Origin: Pseudomonas syringae
Lineage (GTDB): Bacteria > Pseudomonadota > Gammaproteobacteria > Pseudomonadales > Pseudomonadaceae
Direction of reading: 5' to 3'
DNA: 64,000 bases
Assembly: GCF_023278085.1 (NCBI RefSeq)
Contig: NZ_CP066265.1
Location: 1,332,501-1,396,500, forward strand
A model generated the notes under the pieces. It was not told the origin of the DNA. It did no database searches and saw nothing but the letters and a program-made list of their open reading frames with translations. Shown one piece after another: positions 8,603 to 17,978 of the stretch. The number at the start of each line of letters is the position of its first letter. The first letter of the stretch is position 1. Made by a program: the position numbers and the translations under genes.

Positions 8603-10375
8603 TCACAGTCCTTGTTCGCTGAGCCACAGGTTCAGCGCTGCCAACTGCCACAACTTGGAGCCACGCAGTGGCGTAAGCTGGCCCTCGGGGTTGGTCAGCA
8701 GTTTGTCGACCATGGCCGGATTGAACAGGCCACGGTCCTGACTCGGATCGGTCAGCAGCTCGCGTACCCAGTTGAGGGTATCGCCCTGCAAATGCTTGAG
8801 GCCAGGCACCGGAAAGTAGCCTTTCTTGCGGTCGATCACTTCCGAAGGAATGACCAGGCGTGCGGCTTCTTTCAGTACCTGCTTGCCACCATCGGGCAGC
8901 TTGAACTTGCCGGGAATACGCGCAGACAGTTCGACCAGACGATAGTCGAGAAACGGTGTACGCGCTTCCAGGCCCCAGGCCATGGTCATATTGTCGACAC
9001 GCTTGACCGGGTCATCGACCAGCATCACCGTGCTGTCCAGGCGCAGGGCCTTGTCGACCGCTGCACTGGCACCCGGCTGAGCGAAATGATCGCGAACGAA
9101 GTCACCGGCTGCATCGTTGGCCGTGCGCCATTTTGGCTGAACGGTCTCAGCGTATTCTGCATAACTGCGGTCCACGAATGCATCGCGGTAGGCCGCAACC
9201 GGGTCGCTGGCACCGTCGACCTGCGGATACCAGTGGTAACCGGCGAACAGCTCGTCAGCGCCCTGGCCGCTCTGCACAACCTTGCAATGCTTGGCCACTT
9301 CGCGCGACAACAGGTAAAAGGCGATGCAGTCATGGCTGACCATCGGTTCGCTCATGGCGCGGAACGCCGCAGGCAACTGCTCGATGATCTCGCTTTCCTG
9401 AATACGCAACTGATGGTGACGTGTGCCGTAATGCTTGGCGATCAGGTCCGAGTACTGGAATTCGTCGCCACGTTCGCCGCCCGCATCCTGAAAGCCGATG
9501 GAGAACGTCGACAGGTCTTCGACGCCGACTTCACGCAACAGACCGACCAGCATGCTGGAGTCGACACCACCGGACAGCAGCACACCGACATCCACTGCCG
9601 CCCGCTGACGAATGGCAACCGCTTCGCGTGTGCTGTCCAGCACCCGGTCGCGCCAGTCTTCGAGGGTCAGGTTCTTCTCGTCTTCATGCGGACCATAAGG
9701 CAGCGTCCACCAGACTTTCTGCTCGACCTTGCCGCTGGCGTCAACCCGCATCCAGCTCGCCGGCGGCAGCTTCTCGACACCGGCCAGCAGCGTGCGCGGT
9801 GCAGGCACCACGGCATGGAAGTTGAGGTAATGGTTCAGTGCCACCGGATCAAGCATCCCGCTGATATCACCACCCTTGAGCAGGGCAGGCAGCGAGGATG
9901 CGAAGCGCAGGCGCTTGTCGGTTTTCGACAGGTACAACGGCTTTACGCCGAGGCGGTCACGGGCAATGAACAGCTGCTTGCTGTCGCGCTCCCAAATGGC
10001 AAACGCGAACATGCCGTTGAGCTTGGGCAGCATGTCTGCGCCCCACGCGTGGTAGCCCTTGAGCAGCACTTCGGTGTCGCCACCTGAGTGGAACTGATAG
10101 CCAAGGCTTTCCAACTCGGCACGCAGTTCCGGGAAGTTATAGATCGCACCGTTGAAGGCCAGAGACAGGCCAAGGTTGCTGTCGATCATCGGCTGCGCCG
10201 ACCCATCTGACAGGTCCATGATTTTCAGACGGCGATGACCAAGGGCAATCGGCCCCTGGCTATGAAAACCCCACGCATCCGGGCCGCGAGGCGCCAGCTC
10301 ATGGGTAATGCGTTCAACCGCGGCGAGGTCCGCTGGTTGATGGTCGAAACGAAGTTCACCTGCTAATCCGCACAT
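8603..10375 (-). CDS. asnO: N-acetylglutaminylglutamine amidotransferase (asparagine-synthetase-like)
   Basis: The 590-aa protein has an N-terminal class II glutaminase domain with nucleophile Cys2 (MCGLAGELRF) and a C-terminal asparagine-synthase domain with the PP-loop LLSGGVDSSMLVGLL near residue 265. In this gene order it converts the C-terminal carboxylate of N-acetylglutaminylglutamine to the amide, giving the osmolyte NAGGN. AAGGA lies before the ATG. It is the first gene of the operon, and its promoter must lie in 10376-10560, where no confident sigma signature is visible. Confidence 0.92.
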   Translation of the reverse strand: MCGLAGELRFDHQPADLAAVERITHELAPRGPDAWGFHSQGPIALGHRRLKIMDLSDGSAQPMIDSNLGLSLAFNGAIYNFPELRAELESLGYQFHSGGDTEVLLKGYHAWGADMLPKLNGMFAFAIWERDSKQLFIARDRLGVKPLYLSKTDKRLRFASSLPALLKGGDISGMLDPVALNHYLNFHAVVPAPRTLLAGVEKLPPASWMRVDASGKVEQKVWWTLPYGPHEDEKNLTLEDWRDRVLDSTREAVAIRQRAAVDVGVLLSGGVDSSMLVGLLREVGVEDLSTFSIGFQDAGGERGDEFQYSDLIAKHYGTRHHQLRIQESEIIEQLPAAFRAMSEPMVSHDCIAFYLLSREVAKHCKVVQSGQGADELFAGYHWYPQVDGASDPVAAYRDAFVDRSYAEYAETVQPKWRTANDAAGDFVRDHFAQPGASAAVDKALRLDSTVMLVDDPVKRVDNMTMAWGLEARTPFLDYRLVELSARIPGKFKLPDGGKQVLKEAARLVIPSEVIDRKKGYFPVPGLKHLQGDTLNWVRELLTDPSQDRGLFNPAMVDKLLTNPEGQLTPLRGSKLWQLAALNLWLSEQGL

Positions 10376-10578
10376 AAGTCCTTACCGGGTTTCCGTTGGG
10401 GAGGTGACTGAGAAAGTGCAGTCACCCAGAAACTGACCCAGTGAAGGCGGGGTAGTTTTAGATCAAAAAGTTATAAGCGGCGAGTTGCGCCTTTTGAGGC
10501 GGTGCCTTTTAGCGGCATTGAGGACTTGGATATTGGCTGCCGGCTTTTTGTGAAACGAGTTGTATTGGATTAAAAAAC

Positions 10579-10628
10579 ATAACTCTGGGCGCCCATTTTG
10601 CATTGTTTTAACATGCGCCCAGGGTTAT
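10579..10628 (+). promoter_or_regulatory. Palindromic operator/promoter of hicAB
   Basis: Two 14-base arms (ATAACTCTGGGCGC at 10579-10592 and GCGCCCAGGGTTAT at 10615-10628) form an inverted repeat with one mismatch and a 22-base A+T-rich spacer. A possible promoter (TTGTTT, 16 bases, TTATAT at 10625-10630) overlaps the right arm. HicB has a ribbon-helix-helix domain, so this is the expected autorepression site. Confidence 0.75.
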
Positions 10629-10650
10629 ATTTTCACGCAAGGAGACTGAG

Positions 10651-10833
10651 GTGCAGAGCAGGCATTTGATGAAGGAGCTTGAAGCACACGGGTGGATTCT
10701 TGATCGCGTTACCGGCAGTCATCATATGTTCAAACATCCGCAAAAAGCTCAGACAGTTCCAGTGCCACATCCCAAGAAGGATTTGCCAGTGGGTACGGTG
10801 AAAGCCATCAGAAAGCTGGCCGGATTGGTGTAA
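10651..10833 (+). CDS. hicA: HicA mRNA interferase toxin
   Basis: The 60-aa HicA has a double-stranded-RNA-binding-like fold, with the catalytic His in TGSHHMFKHP and the terminal VPHPKKDLPVGTVKAIRKLA. It starts at GTG 10651, with AAGGAG six bases upstream. It cleaves translated mRNAs when free of HicB. The toxin comes first and the antitoxin 35 bases later, the usual order for hicAB. All key residues are present, so it looks intact. Confidence 0.93.
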   Translation: MQSRHLMKELEAHGWILDRVTGSHHMFKHPQKAQTVPVPHPKKDLPVGTVKAIRKLAGLV

Positions 10834-10868
10834 TTCAGTTTTATCCTGCAACCTTCTCGGAGAAAAAA

Positions 10869-11273
10869 ATGAAATATCCAATGTGCATAGAGTGGGGAGA
10901 TGAAACCACAGCGTTCGGTATCCAGATCCCTGACATTCCCGGCGCAATCAGTGCAGGCGATACCTTCGAGCAAGCTCATGCGGCGGCCGTGGAGATTGCG
11001 CATATCATGCTGCAAGAGATCGCCGCCAGTGGTGGAACCCTCCCCAAGGCCAGGACCGTTGCCGAGCATGCCAAAAACCCTGACTTCTCCGGAATGGGCT
11101 GGGGCATGCTCGAAATCGATATAACCCTTTATCTGGGAAAGACCGAGAAAGTCAACGTCACCTTGCCGGGTTTCGTCATCAAGCAGATCGACCGCTATGT
11201 GCGGGATCACAGCATCAAGAGTCGCTCGACCTTCCTCGCCGATGCCGCGCTTGAAAAACTTGGTCGGGCGTAA
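10869..11273 (+). CDS. hicB: HicB antitoxin with C-terminal RHH DNA-binding domain
   Basis: The 134-aa protein has an N-terminal HicB domain (FGIQIPDIPGAISAGDTFEQ) that covers the HicA active site and a C-terminal ribbon-helix-helix segment (VNVTLPGFVIKQIDRYVRDH, then STFLADAALEKL). GGAGAAAAAA sits before the ATG. Together with the palindrome at 10579-10628 this predicts autoregulation of hicAB. It converges on the AttH-like lipoprotein gene 15 bases away. Confidence 0.92.
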   Translation: MKYPMCIEWGDETTAFGIQIPDIPGAISAGDTFEQAHAAAVEIAHIMLQEIAASGGTLPKARTVAEHAKNPDFSGMGWGMLEIDITLYLGKTEKVNVTLPGFVIKQIDRYVRDHSIKSRSTFLADAALEKLGRA

Positions 11274-11288
11274 CGGCGGTCGAAATGA

Positions 11289-12368
11289 TCAATACCCGGT
11301 CATCTCCAGATATCCGACCCCCGCCTGACTGCCGCTGAACTTCACCGGGCCTTCCCAGTAGGGAATGCTGGTGCCCATCCAGGCCTTGGGGTTCAGTGCT
11401 TCGGTGGTGATATCCAGGTTTCTGCCGGGAATCTTGATTGCCCAGCGGGTCGGCACCTGATGTTCGCCGATTGACGTCTCCTTGAGGGGTTCAAGGCTGA
11501 CTTCGTTGGCGTGAAGCATTTTCGTGGTGCCATCGGCACTGATCCAGTTGCCGGTCAGGTAAGGTTCGCCACTCTTGTGGCGGATGCGATAGAGCATCAG
11601 GCGGTCGCCGTCTGCCAGTTGCAGGGAGAACCAGTCCCAGCCGCTCTGATTGGCGGTCAATGGCTGACTGCTCCATTCCCGGTCCAGCCAGGCGTTACCG
11701 GTGACCTGATGGGTTTTACCCTCGATTTCTATACTGCCTTTGGCCTCGAAGAAGGGCTGGCTGTAATAGTAGGAGGCCTGGCCTGCTTCGGATTTCTGGC
11801 TGTAGCCTTGATCACCTTGCAGCACCAGCGGTTTGCTGGACGTGAGGTGCAGGTCGTAGCGGAAATTCTGGCCGCTGGCTTTCAGCTGCATCGTGGCCAG
11901 CGGGTCGCCGGTCTGGGCGTTGCTGTTGAATGCCCAGTCGTCGATCCAGGCCGAGAAGGGCGCCTGTGTCACGTTGGCCTGCCCGATTCCGCCGCGAGCG
12001 TAGCGCTCTGCCACGTAATGGCCGCTGCCTGAAGTGGCCGCCGCATGGCCCAGCCAGATCGTGCCGTCATTCCAGCCGCTGCCGGGCTGTTTGCCAGGGC
12101 GCAGGGCGCTGCGGAACATGGTCCACTGCACACCGAATGGCTGGCCCGCGTCATCTTTCAGGGTGGCGGTGATGTACCACCACTCGATGCGAAAGCCAGG
12201 GTGCTGGCCGTGGTCTTCGGGGAATGAAAAGACCTTGCCCGGCGTGACCTGTGTGTAAGCATCGGCTGAATTGCCCAGCCCGGCGAAACCGCTTTCAGGC
12301 TGTGGTTTGTCATCGCAGCCCGCGAGCAGCAAGGCGACGGCCAGCGGCATCAGCCAGTTAATGTTCAT
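11289..12368 (-). CDS. AttH-like lipoprotein (lipocalin-like/carotenoid 1,2-hydratase superfamily)
   Basis: The 359-aa precursor has a lipoprotein signal peptide ending LLLAGC (Cys18), so it is probably anchored in a membrane facing the periplasm. The early FRIEWWYITATLKD and later ARGGIGQANV and WLDREWSSQPL are the signature of AttH/CrtC-like domains. It overlaps the permease stop by 11 bases and forms a three-gene operon with the permease and ATPase. AttH-like lipoproteins regularly accompany such ABC systems; the ligand is unknown. Confidence 0.85.
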   Translation of the reverse strand: MNINWLMPLAVALLLAGCDDKPQPESGFAGLGNSADAYTQVTPGKVFSFPEDHGQHPGFRIEWWYITATLKDDAGQPFGVQWTMFRSALRPGKQPGSGWNDGTIWLGHAAATSGSGHYVAERYARGGIGQANVTQAPFSAWIDDWAFNSNAQTGDPLATMQLKASGQNFRYDLHLTSSKPLVLQGDQGYSQKSEAGQASYYYSQPFFEAKGSIEIEGKTHQVTGNAWLDREWSSQPLTANQSGWDWFSLQLADGDRLMLYRIRHKSGEPYLTGNWISADGTTKMLHANEVSLEPLKETSIGEHQVPTRWAIKIPGRNLDITTEALNPKAWMGTSIPYWEGPVKFSGSQAGVGYLEMTGY

Positions 12369-14838
12369 TGGCGAAGGTCCTCAGTAAATCCGCCGGGCGA
12401 CTGCGGTACAGCTTCAGCAGCGGCCAGGCCGAGGCCAGTAAAGTTGCCAGCATCGCCAGCGCCATGAGTTGCAGCAATTGCCGCGGGAACACCTGCAACG
12501 GCAGGCGCCAGCCAAAGGCCCGAACATTGATCACCGCATCCAGACACCACGCCAGCATCAGGCCCAACGGCAGCGCGAGTACCAGCGTCAGCACTGCCAG
12601 CAGCCAGGTCTGCCCCAGGTTGAGCAGCATCAGTTGCCGCCGCGTCACACCCAATGCCCACAGCGGCGCGAGCTGCCCGAGACGGCTTTGACTCTGAGTC
12701 AGCAGGCTGATGAACAACGCTACGCCAGCCACGCCCAGTGTCAGGCTGTTGAGGGCGGCAGTGGCGGCGAAGGTGCGCTCGAAGACCTGGCTCGACCAGC
12801 CCTTGAGCTGGCTCTGATCGATGATGTGGTTGTCGTCCAGCTTGAAGCGGTCTTGCAGGTGGGTCACCAAGGGCGTGATTGCCGCCTGATCAATCCTCAG
12901 ATTGAAACGGACCGGCGTCAATTGCGGCCAGTGGGCGAGCAGGTGGTTCGAGTTGACCAGCAAATGGCCCTTGGGATTGCCATAGTCGGCGTAAATTCCG
13001 ACGATACGCACCGCCCACTGGCCGCTGGGCACCGGGATGTTCAGCGTATCGTTCAGCCCCAGATCAAGACGACGCGCCATCTGTTCGCTGAGCATCACCG
13101 TGTCTTCATCGCGCAACAGATTCCACGGATCGCCTGAGACAGATTCAAGTAACTCCCAGTGCTGGCGATAGGTGCTGTGATCGATCACGCCAAACAGGTC
13201 GGCAGGCCAGCCCTGGATTTGCACCGGCACTTGCCAGTTGGGCAGCACTGCGCGGACATCTGCTTGCTGGCTCAGCCAGGTTTTCAGCGGTTCGGCCTGC
13301 GTCGGGTCTTGCGGGCTGACGTACAGCTCGGCAGTCAGGCGTTGTTCCAGCCAGCTGTTGAAGGTCCCCCGAAAGCCCGAGGTCATGCTGCCTGCGCCGA
13401 TATTCGCAGCCATCGCCAGCAGCAGCGCCATCAGCGCCAGGCTCAAGGCTGGCAACTGTTGGCGGCAGTCAGCGACAAACCACTGCCCCAGCACCGAGCG
13501 GCTGCGCTTCAACAGGCCGCCGAGCATGGCATCCAGCAAGACTGGAAGACCCAGCGCAGCGCTGAGCAACAGGGCCGACATCATTACAAAACCCAGCATC
13601 AGCGTGGTGCCGAACAGCGAGGCTGCAAGAGCAACCAGCGCGCCGCTGGCGGCCACCCAGGCTTGCCGTCGCAGCCAGCGCGCATGAGCCTGTTGCCACG
13701 CCTGCGCATCGGCCAGCGCCAGCAATGGCAAGCGTGCCGCACGCAGCAGGCTGTTCGCACCGGCCAGCAACGCGCCAAGCAGGCTCAAGCCGATACCGCT
13801 CAGCCACCACCACAGGCTCAGGTTCAACTGGCCGGCGACCTCGGCCCCGTAAAGCCCGCGCAGGCTGGCCGCGACATCCGGCAGCAGCAGACTGGCCAGC
13901 AGGTAGCCGCTGACCACGCCGAAAATGCCGCCCAGCAGGGCCAGTGCGCCCAGCTCAACGCCCAGCGTGGTAATCAGCAAGCGGGCGCTGACCCCGCAGG
14001 CGCGCAGGTTGCGCAGCAGGCCGCGGCGCTGCTCCAGTGCCAGACCAATGGCCGCATGGACGATGAACAGACCGACGATAAATGACAGCACCCCGAGTGC
14101 GTTCAGATTCAGGTGAAAGCTTTCGGTCAGGCGCTCAAGGTTGTTCTCTTCGCCGCTTTTCTTGATGACCAGCAGGTTGTTCATTGCGGGCGGCAACGCT
14201 GGGCTCTGCTGCGCAAAATCTTTGCTCAGCAGCATTCTGGACAACTGCCCTGGCTGGCTGAGCAGCGGTTGCGCGAAGCCTATGTCGGTCAGCAGCACAC
14301 CGGGTGCCATGTCGGCTTTGACGCGCAGCGGTGGCAGTGCCATACCGTTTTCGGTGAGCGGTTGCTGGCCTTCCTTCAGCCCCAGTGTTTGCAGCGTTTG
14401 CGGCGCAATCCAGGTCATGCCTGGCGGCGTGAGGAAGTCGACGATCTGATCCGGGCCCAGGGTTTGCCCGGCCAGTGCCGAGCCCGTCGGCAACGTCACC
14501 GGCTCGATGCCCATCAGTTGCAAGCGGCGATCTTCCAGCCCTTTGAGCACGATGCGCCCTTGCAGCATGGGCGAGACGGGCCAGCCGTTGCGGCGCAGCT
14601 CGATGAACAGGTCCTGAGAAAACAGCCCGCCGCTGGTGGCGGAAATGCTGGTTTGCGGTTCGCCGCCGATCAACTGGCTGGCCCGCTGATAACTCTCTCG
14701 CGCCTGACTGTTAAGCGCCTGTACGCCGGTCAGTAATGCGGTGGCCAGCCATAAGCCGGTCAACACGCTGAAAAACTGCACCGGATGGCGCCGCCAGTGG
14801 CTCAGCAGCGCGCGCAGGGTCCAGTAGAAAACCCGCAT
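12358..14838 (-). CDS. ABC transporter permease, FtsX/MacB-like, two-module
   Basis: The 826-aa permease has an N-terminal span (residues 10-35), a long periplasmic region, three spans near 260-390, another pair near 425-500, a second periplasmic domain and a final three-span FtsX domain. This is the double-FtsX layout of lipoprotein-releasing or AttFG-type permeases. The ATG at 14838 (MRVFYWTLRALL) is one base behind the ATPase stop. Such systems move lipoproteins or hydrophobic molecules across or out of the inner membrane rather than import. Confidence 0.88.
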   Translation of the reverse strand: MRVFYWTLRALLSHWRRHPVQFFSVLTGLWLATALLTGVQALNSQARESYQRASQLIGGEPQTSISATSGGLFSQDLFIELRRNGWPVSPMLQGRIVLKGLEDRRLQLMGIEPVTLPTGSALAGQTLGPDQIVDFLTPPGMTWIAPQTLQTLGLKEGQQPLTENGMALPPLRVKADMAPGVLLTDIGFAQPLLSQPGQLSRMLLSKDFAQQSPALPPAMNNLLVIKKSGEENNLERLTESFHLNLNALGVLSFIVGLFIVHAAIGLALEQRRGLLRNLRACGVSARLLITTLGVELGALALLGGIFGVVSGYLLASLLLPDVAASLRGLYGAEVAGQLNLSLWWWLSGIGLSLLGALLAGANSLLRAARLPLLALADAQAWQQAHARWLRRQAWVAASGALVALAASLFGTTLMLGFVMMSALLLSAALGLPVLLDAMLGGLLKRSRSVLGQWFVADCRQQLPALSLALMALLLAMAANIGAGSMTSGFRGTFNSWLEQRLTAELYVSPQDPTQAEPLKTWLSQQADVRAVLPNWQVPVQIQGWPADLFGVIDHSTYRQHWELLESVSGDPWNLLRDEDTVMLSEQMARRLDLGLNDTLNIPVPSGQWAVRIVGIYADYGNPKGHLLVNSNHLLAHWPQLTPVRFNLRIDQAAITPLVTHLQDRFKLDDNHIIDQSQLKGWSSQVFERTFAATAALNSLTLGVAGVALFISLLTQSQSRLGQLAPLWALGVTRRQLMLLNLGQTWLLAVLTLVLALPLGLMLAWCLDAVINVRAFGWRLPLQVFPRQLLQLMALAMLATLLASAWPLLKLYRSRPADLLRTFANEH

Positions 14839-14839
14839 C

Positions 14840-15508
14840 TCAGCGTTCGCCTTCGGTTGCCAGCCGCCCATGATGCAGCACTACCTGGCGCGCCAGGCGT
14901 TCAGCAACCCGCGGACTGTGGGTGACCATCAACAGGCTGGTGGTGCTGTCTCCGAGCAGGTCCAGCAACAGTTGCAGCACTTCGTCGCTAGTGGCTTCGT
15001 CGAGGTTGCCAGTGGGTTCGTCGGCCAGCAGCAGACCGGGGCGTGATGCCAGGGCGCGACCGATGGCGACACGCTGTTGCTGGCCGCCGGACAGTTGTTC
15101 GGGGTAGCGATCCAGCAGATTGCCGAGGCCCAGTCGCTCGATCAATTGCGCCTGCCAGGCCGCGTCATAACGCCCGGCCAGCCGTGCCTGAAAGGCCAGA
15201 TTGTCGGCGATCTTCAGACTGCCGATCAGGTTGAACTGCTGAAACACCAGGCCGATTTCGGTACGCCGCCAATTGGCCAGCTGGCTCTCGTTCATGAGGT
15301 CCAGACGCTGGCCCGCGACCTCGACAGTGCCGCCATCGACCTGGTCCAGCCCTGCGGCCAGGTGCAGCAAGGTACTCTTGCCACTGCCCGATTCACCCAT
15401 CAGCGCCAGGCTCTCACCCTGCGCCAATTGCAGATCCACGCCGCGCAACACAGCCAGAGGGCCCTGTGCCGTGGTGTAGCTCTTGAATACGTTTCGCACT
15501 TGCAACAT
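14840..15508 (-). CDS. ABC transporter ATP-binding protein (LolD/MacB type)
   Basis: The 222-aa ATPase has Walker A GESGSGKSTLLHLAAGLD, Q-loop near FQQFNLIG, signature LSGGQQQRVAIGRAL, Walker B LLLADEPTGNLDE and the switch His in VTHSPR. The sequence is typical of LolD-like exporters. It is first gene of the operon with the permease and AttH-like lipoprotein, with all junctions overlapping or nearly so. Confidence 0.92.
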   Translation of the reverse strand: MLQVRNVFKSYTTAQGPLAVLRGVDLQLAQGESLALMGESGSGKSTLLHLAAGLDQVDGGTVEVAGQRLDLMNESQLANWRRTEIGLVFQQFNLIGSLKIADNLAFQARLAGRYDAAWQAQLIERLGLGNLLDRYPEQLSGGQQQRVAIGRALASRPGLLLADEPTGNLDEATSDEVLQLLLDLLGDSTTSLLMVTHSPRVAERLARQVVLHHGRLATEGER

Positions 15509-15629
15509 GAGTGGCCCAACTGTCCTGACTGAGGCTCAAGAGTAGCGCCTGAGCACGAGCGCGTCGCGGCTGGATGGTGATTGTTGTCGCGCAGAGCCTG
15601 ACAACGGGAATCAAAAGCCCTGGCTATCG

Positions 15630-15825
15630 TGCGACGCAGAGCGTCGGGAACTGCATTCCCACGCTGGAGCGTAGGGAACGATAATCTCAACGATCGTGCG
15701 ACGCTCTGCGTCGCCATGCCGCTCAGGACGCTCTGCGTCCTCTTGCGACGCAGAGCGTCGAGCACCGCATTCCCACTGGAGCGTAGGGAACGATGATCTC
15801 AACGATCGTGCGATGCTCTGCGTCG
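15630..15825. repeat. REP array B (two units)
   Basis: Two copies of the paired palindromes (GACGCagaGCGTC and CCCACGCTGGAGCGTaGGGAACGAT) between the mnmC stop and the ABC operon promoter. The unit order matches arrays A, F and H. Confidence 0.9.
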
Positions 15826-15847
15826 ACTTGACCCGAGAACCCTAAGG

Positions 15848-17830
15848 CTACTTCCCGCCGCCGCGAATCAGACTGCGCAATGCAAACCGGTTGGGGTGGC
15901 ACGCCTCGGCGACGCTGCGTGGCAAGGGCAAGGGTTCGTTGTCCAGCCAGGCGGCGATCAGTTCTGCGCACAGCGGGGCGGTTATCAGGCCGCGTGAGCC
16001 GTGGCCGCTGTTGACGTACAGTCCGTCCAGCCATGGGCAGGCAATATCCGGCACCTGACGCGCATCCTTGCTCAGTGCCGCATACGTCTGCACGAACCTA
16101 TCGCGATCAGCCAGAGGGCCGACGATAGGCAGGTAATCCGGGCTGGTGCAGCGAAACGCCGCGCGACCTTGCAACTGCTCGTGCGGCAGGTCGGTGGCGT
16201 CAAGGCGCGCAGTCAGGTCTGCCGATATCTCCCGCAACAAGCCCAGATTGTCCAGGTGATCCGCCAGGTTCGGTGTCAAATCCGTGCTGTTGAAATCGAA
16301 ACTGGCCCCCAGCGTGTGTTCGCCCAGCCGCGCAGGTGCCACATAACCCTCGGCACACACCACGCTACGCAATGCCGTACTGGCCTGAGTCTGCGGCAGG
16401 CGGGTGATTTGCCCACGAATACGTTTGAGCGGCAACTCCGCGCTCTGCGAAAACTGCTTGATATCAGCCGCCCCGGCCAGCACCACGACAGATGCGCTGT
16501 CGATCAGTTGCTCGCCACCCCAAACCTGCCATTGATCATCGACACGTCTCAGCTCCAGCGCCTGACGATGAGTGATCAGGCGGATATTCGGGTGCGCCGC
16601 CTGTGCGTGACACAGCGCAGGCGGATGAACCCAGCCGCCTTCAGGGTAAAACAGCCCGCCACTGTTGAGCGCGATGCCGCTGCGCGCTTCAGCCTGGGGC
16701 TGATCCAGCAGGTGCAGCAGGGTGTCCGGGAAGGCTTCGGCCAATTGCTTCTGGCGCAGCGCTTCCTTGTCGTCGAAGGTCAATTGCAGCACGCCGCAAG
16801 CGTCCCAGTCGACGCCTCTCTGCAAGCGCTCAAGCAGCCTGCGCGTGTAACCAAAACCACTGAGGATCAGCTGTGACAACGTGGTGCCATGTGCCGACAG
16901 TTTCAGGTACAGCACGCCTTGCGGATTGCCCGACGCTTCCTGTGCCGGTGCCGCATGGCGCTCCAGCAGGCTGACGTGCCAGCCACGTTGCGCCAGGCTC
17001 TCTGCGGTGGCGCACCCGGCCAGTCCGGCACCGATCACCAGCGCCTTGCGTTCGCCTGTGTGCGGCGCGGGGCGGGCGAACCAGGGCTTGGCGGCAGACG
17101 CCGTTGTCACGCCTTCGGGCCAGGCGATGAAAGCGCCGCGTAGCACCTCCCATTTATGGCCGATACCCGGCACCCGCTTCATCTTGAAACCGGCCGCGTT
17201 CAGCGAGCGCCGCACCCAACCCGTGCTGGTGAACGTGCCAATGGTGGTGGCCGATGTAGACAGCCGCGCCAGTTCGGCAAACAGCTCCGGGGTCCACATC
17301 TCCGGGTTTTTCGCCGGCGCGAAGCCGTCGAGAAACCACGCATCAATTTGCCCGTCCAGTTGCGGCAACATCTGCAAGGCGTCGCCAACCAGCAGCGTGA
17401 GGGTGACCCGGCCGTCGTCGAACACCAGACGCTGAAAGCCTTCATGCACCGCAACGTACTGGTCGAGCAGTGGCTGCGCGAATGTCGACAGCTCTGGCCA
17501 CAGCGCAAGGGCACGTTGCAGATCAGCGCGGCTCAGCGGGTATTTTTCGACGCTGACGAAATGCAGGCGCGCACCAGCAGGCGCGCACGCTTCAAACAAC
17601 TGCCAAGCACACAGAAAATTCAGCCCGGTGCCGAAGCCTGTCTCGCCAATGATCAGCCGCCCGCCAACCGGCAACTCGGTGAAACGACGGTGCAAGTCGT
17701 TTTGCACCAGAAACACGTGGCGTGTCTCGTCCAGGCCGGACTCGGTGGAAAAGTACACATCGGAAAAGTCGCGGGAACGCGGATTGCCGTGTTCGTCCCA
17801 GTCGATCTGGGCGTGGCGGGTAATGGTCAT
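15848..17830 (-). CDS. mnmC: Bifunctional tRNA mnm5s2U34 biosynthesis protein MnmC
   Basis: The 660-aa two-domain enzyme has an N-terminal SAM-dependent methyltransferase with IGETGFGTGLNFLCAW (about residue 60) and AWFLDGFAPAKNPEMW, and a C-terminal FAD-dependent oxidoreductase beginning at VIGAGLAGCATAESLAQRGW (about residue 262). The FAD domain removes the carboxymethyl group of cmnm5s2U34 and the MTase methylates nm5s2U34 in several tRNAs. Length and domain order match the complete enzyme. It is divergent from the pap gene. Confidence 0.95.
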   Translation of the reverse strand: MTITRHAQIDWDEHGNPRSRDFSDVYFSTESGLDETRHVFLVQNDLHRRFTELPVGGRLIIGETGFGTGLNFLCAWQLFEACAPAGARLHFVSVEKYPLSRADLQRALALWPELSTFAQPLLDQYVAVHEGFQRLVFDDGRVTLTLLVGDALQMLPQLDGQIDAWFLDGFAPAKNPEMWTPELFAELARLSTSATTIGTFTSTGWVRRSLNAAGFKMKRVPGIGHKWEVLRGAFIAWPEGVTTASAAKPWFARPAPHTGERKALVIGAGLAGCATAESLAQRGWHVSLLERHAAPAQEASGNPQGVLYLKLSAHGTTLSQLILSGFGYTRRLLERLQRGVDWDACGVLQLTFDDKEALRQKQLAEAFPDTLLHLLDQPQAEARSGIALNSGGLFYPEGGWVHPPALCHAQAAHPNIRLITHRQALELRRVDDQWQVWGGEQLIDSASVVVLAGAADIKQFSQSAELPLKRIRGQITRLPQTQASTALRSVVCAEGYVAPARLGEHTLGASFDFNSTDLTPNLADHLDNLGLLREISADLTARLDATDLPHEQLQGRAAFRCTSPDYLPIVGPLADRDRFVQTYAALSKDARQVPDIACPWLDGLYVNSGHGSRGLITAPLCAELIAAWLDNEPLPLPRSVAEACHPNRFALRSLIRGGGK

Positions 17831-17978
17831 GTCGGGCTCAGCGGAGGCAGTGGCAGCATTTTAGCCGTCTGCGCCGATAAAAGTGCTATCAAGGATGTGT
17901 GGATTGACCGATACCGCTAATCAACGGTCACACTTTCCATCAGGCGTTCTCCGAGCCCACATCAACCAGGAGCTGTGC

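Noticed and set aside
8339..10087. 582-codon open frame antisense to asnO
   Set aside because: No ribosome binding site and no domain; asnO is clearly real.
10376..10560. Possible AlgU-type promoter for the NAGGN operon
   Set aside because: Only a poor GAACTT/TCTGA-like match with wrong spacing; not reported as a site.
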